Below are positions 1 to 29,649 of a stretch of DNA of 64,000 bases, piece by piece (position 1 is the first letter of the stretch; the number at the start of each line of letters is the position of its first letter). The notes beneath the pieces were generated by a model. The model ran no database searches. It was given only the letters and a program-made list of their open reading frames with translations, and was not told the origin of the DNA. The position numbers and the translations under genes are program-made. This stretch comes from Mya arenaria (taxonomy: Eukaryota; Mollusca; Bivalvia; Myida; Myidae). The stretch is from positions 682,001 through 746,000 of the forward strand of contig NC_069130.1 of the NCBI RefSeq assembly GCF_026914265.1, given 5' to 3'.

Positions 1-1300
1 TCCAACTCTTCCCGTTTACTCACTCTCGGAACTATTCTTATTCCGACTCTTCCCGTCCACTCACTCTCGGAGCTGTTCTAGTTCCAACTCTTCCCGTTTA
101 CTCACTCTCGGAGCTGTTCTAGTTCCAACTCTTCCCGTCCACTCACTCTCGGAGCTGTTCTTATTCCGACTCTTCCCGTCTACTCACTCTCGGAGCTGTT
201 CTAGTTCCAACTCTTACCGTTTACTCACTCTCGGAGCTGTTCTAGTTCCAACTCTTCCCGTCCACTCTTTCTCGAAACTGTTCTTATTCCGACTCTTCCC
301 GTCTACTCACTCTCGGAGCTGTTCTTATTCCGACTCTTCCCGTCTACTCACTCTCGGAACTGTTCTTATTCAGACTCTTCCCGTCTACTCACTCTCGGAA
401 CTGTTCTAGTTCCAACTCTTCCCGTCCACTCACTCTCGGTAGTGTTCTTATTCCAACTCTTCCCGTTTACTACCTCTCGGAACCGTTCTTATTCCGACTC
501 TTCCCGTCTACTCACTCTAGGAGCTGTTCTAGTTCAAACTTTTCCCGTCCACTCACTTTCGGAACTGTTCTTATTCCGACTCTTCCCGTCTACTCACTCT
601 CGGAGCTGTTCTAGTTCCAACTCTTCCCGTCTACTCACTCTCGGAACTTTTCTTATTCCGACTCTTCCCGTCTACTCACTCTCGGAACTTTTCTAGTTCC
701 AACTCTTCCCGTTTACTCACTCTTTGAACTATTCTTATTCCGACTCTTTCCGTTTACCCAACACTCTTTTAAAACTATTGTTGTTGTTGCTTTTCCTGTC
801 AACACACTTGGATCTGTTCTATATTTTGTTATTTCTCGTCAACACTTTCTAGAAACTGTTCTTGTTCTAACTATTCGCGCCAACACCTTCTCGGGTCTGT
901 TCTAGTAAAGACGATTTCCGCCAACACACTCTCGGAACTGTTCTAGTTCAGACAATGCCCGCCAACACACTCTCGGAAATATTCTAGTTCTAGCTTTCCA
1001 TGTCAGCACACTCTAAAAACTGTGTTGTTCGAAGTCTAACGTTCTAAGTCAGCGCACTCTCAAAAGGTTTTAAGTTCTACCATTCACGTCAACACACTCT
1101 CGGAACTGTTTGTTTAAAATTCTAACACACACTATACACGTCTCGAAACTGTTTGTTTTAAGTTCTACAAAACACGTTAACTCACTCACGGAACTGTATT
1201 TTTCCTTACTACACTATACACATCAATGCACTTCCGGTGTTGTTTTAGTTCTACAATACACGTAAACACAATGTCGAAACTGTATTAGTTCTACACATCA
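1..1300. repeat. 41-bp minisatellite, decaying rightwards
   Basis: A tandem array whose unit contains CTCTTCCCGT, CTCACTCTCGGA and CTGTTCT. Successive units start 41 bases apart (for example at 6 and 47). Units are regular up to about 760, then become degenerate with recognisable pieces (ACACTCTCGGAACTGTT) up to about 1290. The array runs off the left edge of the window. The open frame at 442-696 is this repeat read in one frame and is not a gene. Confidence 0.93.
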
Positions 1301-3414
1301 TCATGAAGGAAACACTATACTAAATTAACACCCATTTAAGAATTCTTAAATTATAACTGCCATTTCTAGCCAATGAAATCGTATGATAACACATTTCATT
1401 ATATTCGCAATAACCCCTGTTTATATATGATTGAATATTACACTGTATGAGGCCTTTAAAATGTATGAAGCAATGCCATTTTTCCATGACTGGTCACGCG
1501 GTGACCCCTATTTTGCCAAATTGGGTCACTAATCTTCATATCGTAGCAAAATGGCGTCTATTATTCCGATTTAGGTGAATAAATAAAACAATTACCAGAT
1601 AGTGTTGGCGTCTTGGTCAATGTAGTTAGGTTGTCAACGTGATATATACGATACAGGGATGTCCCGTATATCCCAAATCGGTTCACCTTCAAACCCCGTA
1701 ACTTATAATACTATCACATACCAATGTTTACTACGATATTCGTATGAGAAACAGCAGACAAACTAGTGATCATACGCATGTTCATTAATGAAGTGGTGTC
1801 ATTCGTTCTTCAGTGCCATAGACACAGATTTGACTGCTATGCAGTGCTGCAACGGCTGGAATATTGGAAGCATTGGGGGATAGTTGATGGTAAGTTAACA
1901 TTTGTATCTCATAGTCCTTACGACAATTAGCAATCCCGAAATGCATACTCAAACGCATGTCATTTTATCGGTTTACCAAGTATGAGTTAAGCTTTGTAAA
2001 ACAATAAGTGGTAGTCTACATGTTATTACCCCAACTTAATGTTGAAATGGAGAATATCATTCGACAGCATTATGAAAAATGTTGATTTTTAGATATCTGA
2101 TGTACAATATTCGATGCCTGGTGCCCACAGGTTATTTTGATTTCATCTCAGATTATATGATTAGAAAAATAATACGCATAACACTAGTCCAGTTTATTTT
2201 ACTTCAATTACTCTTTTTGGGCCCTAGAAGATGGCAATTTATGAAAGTCACTTAACGTCCGATTTCAGACCAAACATACAAGCTGCGATAACATTATCTA
2301 TAATTCGTGTTCGGTCATTTCTTTAAAGACGCACACTATAGGTAGACGCCAATTTTTAAGTTCATGCATGATCATGTTTAACTCATTTTCCTTTAATGAT
2401 CAAAAACATAAAAATGCATGTGATCTCGGTATAGATAAACAGATATTAGCAATTTGTTGGCACTTTTTAACCGGGGAAATTGTTTACGTAGCTATAAGAA
2501 AAAAAAACATTGATAAAGACTACTTTTTTGTTTTTATCACTGAAGTCAAATGAGTTAAACTTGATAATGAATTAAAATGATAATTTTTGCAGCAACCTAT
2601 AGCGTGCGCCTTTGATATATCAGCTATCAGCTAGCAATACAAACATTAACATTATCGCCAATGGCTGGCTAGATTGGCAAGCTTATTCATGCATCGGATA
2701 AGTTGCAATTTTGTTATCTAGTTATTGCTTAAGATATCGTCTCAAATTTTAAGAAATAATGTCTAGACGTAGATCACGTACTTTGGCGCCAAATCATGGT
2801 TCGCTCGTATTGCACAAATGATATCTTTTACGCAAATGTTGATCTAGTTTTGACCTGTGTCATGTGCACATAAGTGTTACACAGATTGTATTGTCATCTG
2901 CATTATTGTAAAGCAGGAAATATCAATGAAATAGAATATATCATTGATATGAAGCATTAAACAGTAGCGGACATAGGATGGAACCTTGCTGAACATCCTT
3001 CCTTAGTCAGTCCAAGAACAAACAAGTTGGTTGTATTTAATGAGTTGTTTTCTTTCTGTTAGACACGATTGCAGAAGGCCGGTAGCAGGTCAAGATAGCC
3101 CGTGTGCTGACAAGTTTGCCATAAAAAATATCACGCGGCAAATACACAGCACTGCTGCATCATCACAATTTGTTTATAATTTGCATTTTTTTCATTCATA
3201 CAGGATTTTTCTTTGCTTTCGTTTCAGATCTGAACGCGACAATGAAAGCAGTTTCGCATGTGTTGTACATAATCATATATTGACTAAGTTTATATGTGAA
3301 ATAAATACATCTGTTCAGTGTTTAAGCTGCTGATGATTTTCCAATGAGATTGCATTGGTCCACTATATACCCCCATCCGCTTCACGCAAACATCAACAAC
3401 ACCTTTATATTCAA
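1300..3414. other. Unassigned intergenic DNA with one dispersed element
   Basis: AT-rich sequence with no recognised gene. It contains the dispersed element at 1480-1710 (separate entry). Open frames at 2368-2553 (61 codons) and 3031-3333 (100 codons) show no recognisable domain, no repeat-derived bias and no partner exon; I do not support them as genes. Confidence 0.5.
1480..1710 (+). repeat. Dispersed repeat, inverted partner in gene C intron 6
   Basis: This stretch matches the reverse complement of 50330-50565. Shared blocks include GTGACCC near the start, AAAATGGCGTCTATT, and GTTGTC-ACGTGATATA further in. The gene C copy is an insertion relative to gene B, so this behaves as a mobile element. 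Family not identified. Confidence 0.7.
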
Positions 3415-4870
3415 AGGTTTTCTTGAAAAACGACATCATCCCATAGTTTCTACGAAACTGAATCTGGTTATCATCTTAACGTGAATATTATTACTTAATC
3501 TAAATATAGTTTTAATTAATATCGTCACGTGACGCATGATATAGTCATACATCGACTGCGCCGAAAATGCTCTCTGAACAAAGAAAACATTAGGAAAACC
3601 GACTCGTATATATAATAAAAAGATAATTTGGTGTTATCACACACGTATGTATCGTTATCTTTATACCCTCAACTAACCCATTCCGTTACTTCCCGTGCAT
3701 TGATGAATTCCTTCAGTAATTCGCAAATACTAACAGTTGAACACATTTAGTATCTGCTTAATACGTTTCTTTCGCGGAAAAAGTGGTAGTAGTGATGTCT
3801 GTTCTTCAGGGTGATCGTCTCAACGGATAAATAATATGGGAACGTATTTTGATCTCTATGTACCATGGTTGGACTAACAAATCTAAAACACTCGCTTCCG
3901 TTGTCCACAATTCTGAATGTTCATTCCAACATGGGGTTGATAACATAAAGATATTCGTCAAAGGTCAACTTAAGATAATTATCATTTCAAACTTTGATTC
4001 CCGTGTATCGTTTCTTTCTGAATGAGTTACCATGTAAAGTATAGAAATACATGTTCATTTACTACAATGTCGGAAGTGTTGTCTGATTTTCCCGTGTATC
4101 GTTTTTTTTCTGTAGAGTTGCAATGTTAAGTTTACAAATGTTTATTTACTACAATGTCAGTATTGTTGTCTGAATTTTTACGAAATACTTTTTAAATATA
4201 TGACGAAATTTTTCTTTTCGCCATTTACAGAATGACAATTGCAACGGTCAAAACAACTCAATATTAAAAAGTTTCCCAAGTTTTAGAGCTTGTTTCATGA
4301 TATATAGGTGTTCAATCACCCCTCACAGTCAAAGATCAGTCTGATTCGATTGAGGACGGGTCCTTTTCCAGCTAGAGAGAGAAGACCAGGCTTGGTGATA
4401 GACAATCTTTTAGCGTAGTGGGATAAAAAACAGTTAGTCGTTGTGTGAATTTTCCGGGATTTTCGTATTACAAAGTAATAAAAAGGTATTTTGATAGATG
4501 ATATAACATCGTTCGAACGAGCAGTTGTTTTCGTCTGTAATTTGTTTTGTACGAAAGAAATTGTTCGAACATTCACCTTCAAGTACAAGAAAACGTATGC
4601 AAATCAAGAATACCATTTTTTTTTCTGAAAAACGTGAAGATATTTTAATTTCCAGAAATGTCTTTATTTAAGCATATGCAACCTTTATATTATCAAATTA
4701 TGTTTGGCATTCTTTATTTGCTGGTCAAAAGTGAGGCGATAAGTCTTGATCAAGGGGAAATAATTTTATTTTAAGAGTAGATCTTAAAGGTGATATTTTC
4801 AATCCTAAGTATGCAGTGAAATTAGTTTCACTGTTGTTATTTCACTGATAAAACTCCATATTTTATCGAT
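3415..4870. repeat. Non-coding segmental duplicate, copy 1
   Basis: Collinear with 7185-8665. Shared landmarks in order: CTACGAAACTGAATCTGGTTATC near 3450, TAAATATAGTTTT near 3505, a TCAAAGATCAGTCTG block near 4330, TTGTGTGAATTTTCC near 4442, paired GTTCGAAC motifs near 4510 and 4562 around GTCTGTAATTTGTTTTG, and CACTGTTGTTATTTCACTG near 4832. The two short minus-strand frames here (4316-4616) are not conserved as proteins in the second copy. Confidence 0.75.
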
Positions 4871-5214
4871 AAGCATATGATTAAAGCTTTTAATTCTGTT
4901 TTATTTTACGCTAAAGTATATAAGTAACAACGTGAGCACGTGAGCCAGCTAGGAAGAACACATTTTCTCGTGTAACTCGCATCTTTATTTGTGTTATGAA
5001 ACGATGAAACGATACAAGATGGCCATTTCTATTAAATAGATATTAATCGTATTTTGGGATACGCTGTTGTTTACATAACGATGCAAAAGACGGATAATTT
5101 CCCGTTGAGTCCTTCTGATGTGCTCACCTTGGCGTTGCTTTACGCGCTTTAGTGACTTCCCTTGAAACGGGTTCTCTGTTTAGCACTATATATCAAGCGC
5201 GAAACGGAAGCCAG

Positions 5215-5510
5215 TCAATTGACCGCAAGGATAGCCTAGTGGTTTAACATTCGCTTCCAGTGAAATAAGCCGTGGGTTCAAACTACGCCCGCGCAATACC
5301 GTAAAACGTAAATATATGTTTCCATTAGCTCATCTGACTGACGTTCGGCATAACAAGGGTTATACTGGGAAAATGGTGTGCTCAGTACCCAGGAAACTTG
5401 TATCCGTGTATCGGTGATTTAAAGACCCAAGAGCATATTCGCAAAGAGCTAAGGGATGGCTCTCTTTGGGTCTCCGTTTATTTATTCAAATCTGCGCTCA
5501 AGCAGTTAAT
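5215..5510 (+). mobile_element. tRNA-derived SINE
   Basis: A tRNA-like head carries a perfect A-box, TAGCCTAGTGG at 5232-5242, and a B-box-like GGTTCAAAC at 5275-5283, the internal RNA polymerase III promoter layout. The tail includes a hairpin in which AGACCCAAGAG near 5424 pairs with CTCTTTGGGTCT near 5462. This is the architecture of animal SINEs; the family name is unknown to me. Confidence 0.75.
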
Positions 5511-5689
5511 AAGGTGAGTTAAAATTATCACCATACATTGACTTACTAACGTACCTATAACATACTTTAACAACCAATCAGAACCCAAGTTAAATTATAA
5601 GCTTTTTATATATGCATTTTGCAGTATTCACTTTGGTTTTTATTGTATTTGGAGAAAAAGGTCAGACCCATATTCTATTCGAATACTCT

Positions 5690-7150
5690 AAACCAATATC
5701 ATGACCCCTTGGGTCAAAAAATGACACCTATTCACTGAAGAACATGACGTCTTTTGAGAGAGGCAGGCAACTATACCAGTAGAGAACAGGATCTTTTTTT
5801 GGTAAGAGGCGGACACCTTTACTATTAAGGAAACATGACGTCTTTGGTGAACGGAGGACTCCTATATCACCAAAGAGCATGATATGTTTGGTGAGAGGCG
5901 GCCACCTTTACCACTAAAGACCATGATATCTTTGGTGAGAGGCGGGCACCTATACAACTAAATACAATGATCCCTTTGGCGAGAGGCGGGTACCTATATC
6001 ACAAAAGACCATGATCTCTTTGGTGAGAGGCGGGCACCTATACAACTAAATACAATGATCCCTTTGGAGAGAGGCGGGTACCTATATCACAAAAGACCAT
6101 GATCTCTTTGGTAAGAGGTGGGCACCTATACCACTAGAGAACATGTCCTGTTAAATAAGGGGTTCACACAGATAACATTAGAGAACAGGACCTCTTAATG
6201 ATAGGTGGACAACTACACCATAAGAGAACATGACCTCTTCGATGAAAGGCGGGCAAATATACCAATAGAAAGGATCACCTATTCGGTAAAAAGTGACACC
6301 TATACCACTGGAGAGAATGTTTTTTGGTGAGAGGCAGAACCTATACCGCTATAGTCCATTACCATTTGGATGAGATATGGACTCCTATATCACTAGAAAC
6401 CATAACATATTTGGTGAGAGGCGGAAACCTCTTGAGAACATGACTTTATTCGTGAGAGGCGGACACATATACCACAAGAAAACATGACCTGTTTAGTCAG
6501 AGGCGGACACAATTAGAAAACATTACCTCTTACGTGAGAGGCGGACACTTATACCATAGGAGATCATGATCACTTCGGTGGAAAGCGGACACATATACAA
6601 CTAGAGGACATGGCCTCTTTAGTGAGAGGTGGACACCTATATCACTAAAGACCATGATCTCTTTGGTGAGTGGTGGACGCATGTACCACTTGAGAACATG
6701 ACATCTTTCACGAAAGGCGGACATCTATCAAACTGGAGGACATGACCTCGTTAGTGAGGGACGGACACCCATACCACTAGAAACAATGACCTCTTAAATT
6801 AGAGGCGGACCCCTAATCCACTGTAGACCATGACCTTTCTGATGCGATATGTACACATATACCACTTGGAACTGTGACATATTTGGTGCGAGGCGGGCTC
6901 ATATATCACAAGAGACATTGACATTTTAGTGAGAGGTGGACTCCTATACCACAAGAGACCATGAACTTTTAGAGAGAGGTGGAAAGCTATAGTCTAAAGC
7001 GTTTTCCTCCTTTTTTGAGAGGAGGACACCTATAATACTAGAGAACACGAACTCTTCAGTAGGAGGTGTACACCTTTTCAATAGAGATAATAATCTTTCT
7101 TGTGAGATGCGAATACCTATTTCACTAGAAAACATGTGCTCTTTCTCATA
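5690..7150. repeat. 44-50 bp minisatellite
   Basis: About 30 tandem units of the type 'GAGAGGCGGACACCTATACCACTAGAGAACATGACCTCTTTGGT', written here only as landmarks: GAGAGGCGG, ACCTATACCACTA, GAACATGACCTCTT. The unit is 44 bases in the best-ordered part (5940-6110) and varies elsewhere by small insertions. Minus-strand frames at 6530-6724 and 6944-7210 are repeat-encoded and are not genes. Confidence 0.93.
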
Positions 7151-7184
7151 TATTTTGCAACCCCCTTCCAGCAATAATTTCTTA

Positions 7185-8665
7185 AAAAGCGAAAACGTCC
7201 CATGTTTCATACTAAGCGGAGTTTGGTTATCGTCTATTCATAATTATTATGTCTTAATTTAAATATAGTTTTGATCGTGATTATTACGTGTTGCAAAATA
7301 TACGTCATACATAAACCGCAGCGTAGTTCTTTGTTTTTAAAACAAATCTATCACCATTATGTTTGGAAAGATCGAAATTGTTGGTTCGCAAATTTTGATT
7401 GATTTATTTATTCATTTATTTATTTATTTACATACTTTTTATCACACTTATTCATTTACATCATTTTTTAAAAAATATATAGAGGATATTTGTTTATTTC
7501 AGTGTAAGTTCGTATTTTATTTCACGAGTGTCATAGAAAAACATATTTTCACGAGTGGCGAAGCCACGAGTGAAAATGTAGTTTTTTTATGATCACGAGT
7601 GAAATTAAATACGATCTTACACTGAAATAAACAATTTTTCTGTTTCTTTTATGGTTATTTTCGGAGTTTTATTTGTTGTTTTTTTATTTATTTCTGAATT
7701 ACCCCCTTTTTTGAAAAGGATGGGCTTTACGCCGCTACCCGTGGGGCGCCCCTCATGCATAATTATAGCTGTCAACTTTTTTACTTTCGGTTTGCTGAGA
7801 AATAGTTGGCTCTGCTATTCTTTCTTATAGCTTAATATTCGCTCGTTTTTTATTGCAAAGCTTTATGAACAGTAAAAAATGAAGTATTATTAGTGCACAA
7901 ATGTTCCAAAAAATAATGAAAACACTTTTTATTTTAACCAAATTACTACGCCGCTATTTATAGAATGAAAATTTGGAAGGTCAAATGTGTTAGCAAAACA
8001 AATGTGGATACTCATTGGATTTTAACCATTCTTCTTAGTTTAAGACTGCATATACGCGTGTTTTTATAGTAAGTTAATATACAGTCATCTTACTGTCAGA
8101 GACCAGTCTGTTTCGCTTTAAAATGTTTGTTTTCCAGAAGAGTAAATGCCACGCTAGTTTGTTGACACATTTTGAGATGTGGGTGGGGTAAAAAATATCG
8201 GATCTATCTGTAAATTGTTGTGTGAATTCTCCAGGAAGCTCATTTTACGTACTACAACGGTTAACAATTCAAAATACATTTGATCGATGCTATAAAATTT
8301 TATTTATGTTCGAACAGTTGTTTTTGTCTGTAATTTGTTTGGAATGAAAGCAAATGTTCGAACATTCAGCTTCAAAGATCAGTAAAATGTTTGATAAACG
8401 GGATAACCGGTAATAAACGGTAAGTTGTTAATTTCCAATTATATATTTATTTAAATTTATAAAATATTTCTTTACTTTTTTTAACCTTTTTTGACATAAT
8501 TTACTGAAGTCCAGTGTTCTGTTTTGACCAAGGCAAGTACATGTAACAACAAAGGATTTTAAAAGTAGTTCTGAAAATTGATATTTTCACTCCTTATTTT
8601 CACTGTTGTTATTTCACTGTTAAAACCCCATATTTCATCGTAAATCATGAAATAATTATCTATTT
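7185..8665. repeat. Non-coding segmental duplicate, copy 2
   Basis: Second copy of the 3415-4870 segment, clearly diverged. Shared blocks occur in the same order and orientation, including the paired GTTCGAAC motifs near 8310 and 8355 and CACTGTTGTTATTTCACTG near 8606. The foldback element at 7491-7633 interrupts this copy only. Confidence 0.75.
7491..7633. mobile_element. Long palindrome, foldback/MITE-like
   Basis: A near-perfect inverted repeat of about 143 bases. The left arm starts TGTTTATTTCAGTGTAAG at 7491 and the right arm ends CTTACACTGAAATAAACA at 7633. The centre is CACGAGTGGC-GAA-GCCACGAGTG near 7550-7572. It contains no coding capacity. Structurally a non-autonomous foldback element. 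It shares the core theme TTTCACGAG..CGxAAGCC with the palindromes at 58256 and 61986. Confidence 0.88.
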
Positions 8666-8739
8666 ATTTACATACTTTGATTGATATATTATATTGTATT
8701 ATTTATTCTGTTTGTCTAGCTTATTATTTTTTTCCGCAT

Positions 8740-9657
8740 CCGCAAAGACTTTCAGACTCAGACTCAGACAACTGAATGTTTGAATAAAACAAAATGACAT
8801 AAATATAATTTGTTTTGATTTAAGGTAAATAAAAAGTTAATACTCGACATATTTGACATTCATTTTTTCACAGCATTTTTCACCATTAACACATTGCTGG
8901 GTTTTATTTTCAAAAATAATCAATTAGTGCAGTTTTCAGGTTTGAAAGTCTGAAACTCAGACTTTATACGATAGTGAATAAATTAACAAAACGTTCTAAG
9001 CATCAGTCTCAAGACCAAAATGCCTCAGCCTTTTTTTCTGTAAAAAATGTCTCTTTCTGAAGAAATGATGGTAACAAATGCCGTACAAGTTACAGATAAC
9101 AAGTGTTATTTATATCAACACGTATTGTTTTCGAAAAGAATAATAAGGAATATTTATGTAACAACTATTATTTGCATTTCTTTGTCTGAGTCTTTAAATG
9201 AGATTCAAGCGTAAGTGAATGCAGGTCTAATACCGGCCACAAGTTCTAAAACGTAATTTTGATTCTATTGGATAAAAACAGTGTATCGTGATTACTATAA
9301 AAAATATTTCCTTTCAAAGTCATACATCTGTTAAGAATATAAATATTTGACCATTACAAAAATTGTACGCTAAGCTTAATTATAAGCCACTTGAGATGTT
9401 AAGATAAATTCTTTAAAGGGAACATCGACTCGAGTCCAGATAGCGTGGTTTTATGAGATATATAGGATTTCGTCACGATCGTGCAGAAATATTTTAGATT
9501 ATACCAGTATAAACCAACATCCTAATCAGACAGCAACATCTAGTTTTGAGAGCGTAATAGTACAGGCATATGCTGGTATCACGTGACTGATAGTATTTCC
9601 TTTAATAGACGTCACCATATGTCATAGAATCGTGGCCAATATTTAGCAGGAGCAACT
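8740..9657 (+). promoter_or_regulatory. Gene A upstream region, conserved with gene B
   Basis: This region is collinear with 29650-31381 upstream of gene B. Shared blocks include CTCTTTCTgAAGaAATGATGGTAACAA-type sequence near 9050 and AACCAACATCCTAATCAGAC near 9511, running to the start codon. The last 80 bases also resemble the region before gene C (46250-46355): TATCAyGTrACT, then a stretch ending in GTCACCA. No clear TATA box was seen. It is the best candidate for the promoter and 5' UTR; the transcription start is not determined. Confidence 0.55.
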
Positions 9658-26759
<17,102 letters not shown>

Positions 26760-26789
26760 ACGGATCGTGTATGCTATTGAATAAAGAAA

Positions 26790-29649
26790 AAAAAACAATT
26801 TCTCTTTTATGGTATCTTTAAGTAGGCATGAATAAATTATTTCAGGACGTGTTCAAACTGTTTTGGAAAGCTCGTTTTCAAAGACATAAAGTGGAATACA
26901 AATCCATTTTAGGACACGTTTAAACGCCTTTTAAACTTTTTTATGTTTTTCTCTGAAGACGGACATTTCGTAGCAATTATTTTTTCATTATTAGTTCATT
27001 TACTAAGAATTGTATCACACCGCCTGTCACATATTTTGTCATATCACAAATTAACTTAAGTTTATTTGTAAATAGAGGCCTCCAGCCCAGTACCAGCAGA
27101 AAACCATCGTTTATAATGTTAGGGGGTCAAACGTACCTTATTTTTGCGCAACCTGTTCAATGCGGAACAAAATTGCGGATTCTGTGAGTGTTTAAGTGTG
27201 TTCGATGGATTTTTTAACCGGGTATGCGTATTTATATTGCGATAAAAGAGATATAAACTTACTTACAGAATAATGGTTGTCGAAGATCATTTAAATGATT
27301 AATGCGAATCTCTCCGACGATGCTGAACACATGGTCCTGTCCACTTTGAACACATTGTGGTCAATGCTAAGATGAACAAATATCAGAGTGCAGCAATACT
27401 ACTCATATTCAGTCGCAGCACATATGTGTAAATAATCAACTACAGTACAAAGAAAATATTTTGTTTCAGAAAATCAAATCCAGAAGTTCACAAAAGAATG
27501 CATGTTTTATAGTTCGCGTAATGTTCAACCAGATAGGTTTAGGTGGAAGGATTTAAAAAAAAGTTAAACGTGTCTTTCTTCCCCTTTTAAAGTATTGTGA
27601 TTAAAGAGATAACATTCTGATGTTTGAATTGTGTTTGTCTCTTTATGACCTTTTTCCATAGATAGTTAATTGTTGTTTTGACATTTGTTTGGATCCTAAA
27701 TACATATGCTTAAAGAATAATGGACCAGACTTTTAAAATTGTTAATTTTTATTTCAAAAGATGTCTAAAACGTACAACAAATTTGTATAACAGCACCTTA
27801 GACCTCTATTTCAAACAAAGCCAATAAATTATAAAACACAATATAACATGCATTTACGGTATACGAAACACAAGAATATGTGCATTTTGGTATCATTTGA
27901 TAGGTGTTTGTGTGGAGAAAGACAATGAGTTTTTCCCGAAAATAATAGAACAATCAAGATTTTTTATCTTCAAAGATTCAAACATATGCCATTTACGTCC
28001 ATGTTTTATTGAAATAGAGAGTAAATATACTAACAAGACTAACTTCATGTTTGACATACATTTTGTTTTCTCATTAAGTTGACAAGTTAGTAGACAGCAT
28101 GCAAATACATTTTAAATGATACCAAAATTGTATCATTAAAATGAAACATTCAGGTAAATAGAGTTATCAGACAACTAGCTTAATTGTAAGTCGCGTCTCT
28201 TAACCCTCTTCCGTTATATGTATTTTAACACAAATACTTATAATTCTCTATTGATAACATTATATTTTATTGTAATATAGTATATGATGCATTTTCATGC
28301 TGCTGTATTTAAACGAACGTTTATAAATTGGTTGATACATGTGCATGAAATGTCGAAATTAAGCTATCTATCAATCCATATGTCCATCCACCCATCTATC
28401 CGTTTTAAATGCGTAAATATTTATTTCTATCATCGTTAGAATATTTTCTGGCATTATTGCAGTTTTTATCGAAACATGGATTATTTTCCTTTAAATCATG
28501 ACATATTGCTGTATCTAATATCTTGTTGCTTTCAAGCACGTGTTGACATTAAACATTAAATGACAATTCTTTATATTACTAAACCTTAATTATTACTAGA
28601 TATATTTTCATATTTTAAAAAAAATGCTGACAATTTATTGACGGTTTTAAAAAAACTTTTCTGTATAACTAAAGATAAGTGTAAAATTATGAACACTATT
28701 TTTTCTCGGTTTAAGAATGAGATAAATCTTAAACATAATAGATTAACATGATTCATACATAATATTGATCATTATTGTAATGTTATCCCTGCTGAATCTC
28801 CCCCGCCACCTCCACTCATTTCCGCATGCATCTTAGTAAGTAATTCACCCTTGTGACACATATTTATAGTTTTGACAACAAGTAAACAGACTGTCATTTT
28901 TGCTGAACAGCAGTTTACAAACATAACAGACTGGATACCAGATGGTCCTAAATCGGCAAAAACAGCGTTTCCTTAAAACAAACATTGAATTGTCAATACG
29001 AGTTAGAATGTGACCGATTATACATCATTTTACATGATTTAAAGCCATATGCAACAAACTTGTCGTCACACACACTGAGAGCTAAGTTTCGCCGTTAAAA
29101 AAACGCAAATTGTTTTTTTCCGAACACCTTACAAGTTACGTGATCGTTTCACAAACTAATCTGTCAAAAAGATTTAGCCAACGCGCTCAATCAATCAACT
29201 ACATCACCGATGCAACCCTGTCGGACTCTGTGTGTTACCTTGATTTGCAACAATTTTTTAATGGCACCGTCTTTCCTTTTGGAATGCCATCATGTGTGTA
29301 TATTAAGCATGTGAAGGTCTCGTGATGAGTGTCGATAAAAATACCGACGTTATTTTTAAACTTACTGGGTACATGTACCCAGTAAAGTTCAAATTTGAAA
29401 AATACGCAAAAACCGCGAAAAATAAATGTATCACGTGATACATCAGTAAGTAAGAATCAATGCATTGTACATAACAATATAAGTTTTATGTACGTTTTTG
29501 ACATTTTCATTTTTATCTTTTGCAATTTATCATATGGTGTCTAGTCGCTCTAAATCATCGACTTTTTATTCAAAGGCATAGGAATCCTCCTCTAACTCAA
29601 GAAATCCCGGTACCGATCCGAACCAATTTTAGTCTACGTATTTAATTAC
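26790..29649. other. Unassigned intergenic DNA between genes A and B
   Basis: AT-rich, no recognised gene or domain. Frames of 60-71 codons at 27897-28082 and 29110-29325 have no recognisable motif. The only notable structure is the pair of perfect palindromes at 29362-29443. Confidence 0.5.
29362..29443. repeat. Two closely spaced perfect palindromes
   Basis: 29362-29385 is a 24-base perfect palindrome centred on ACATGT, and 29426-29443 is an 18-base perfect palindrome centred on CACGTG (an E-box core). They are 40 bases apart and about 2 kb upstream of gene B. Function unknown. Confidence 0.85.

Noticed and set aside
442..696. 84-codon frame with repeating Leu/Phe/Ser motifs
   Set aside because: Reads through the 41-bp minisatellite; similar frames arise in any such array.
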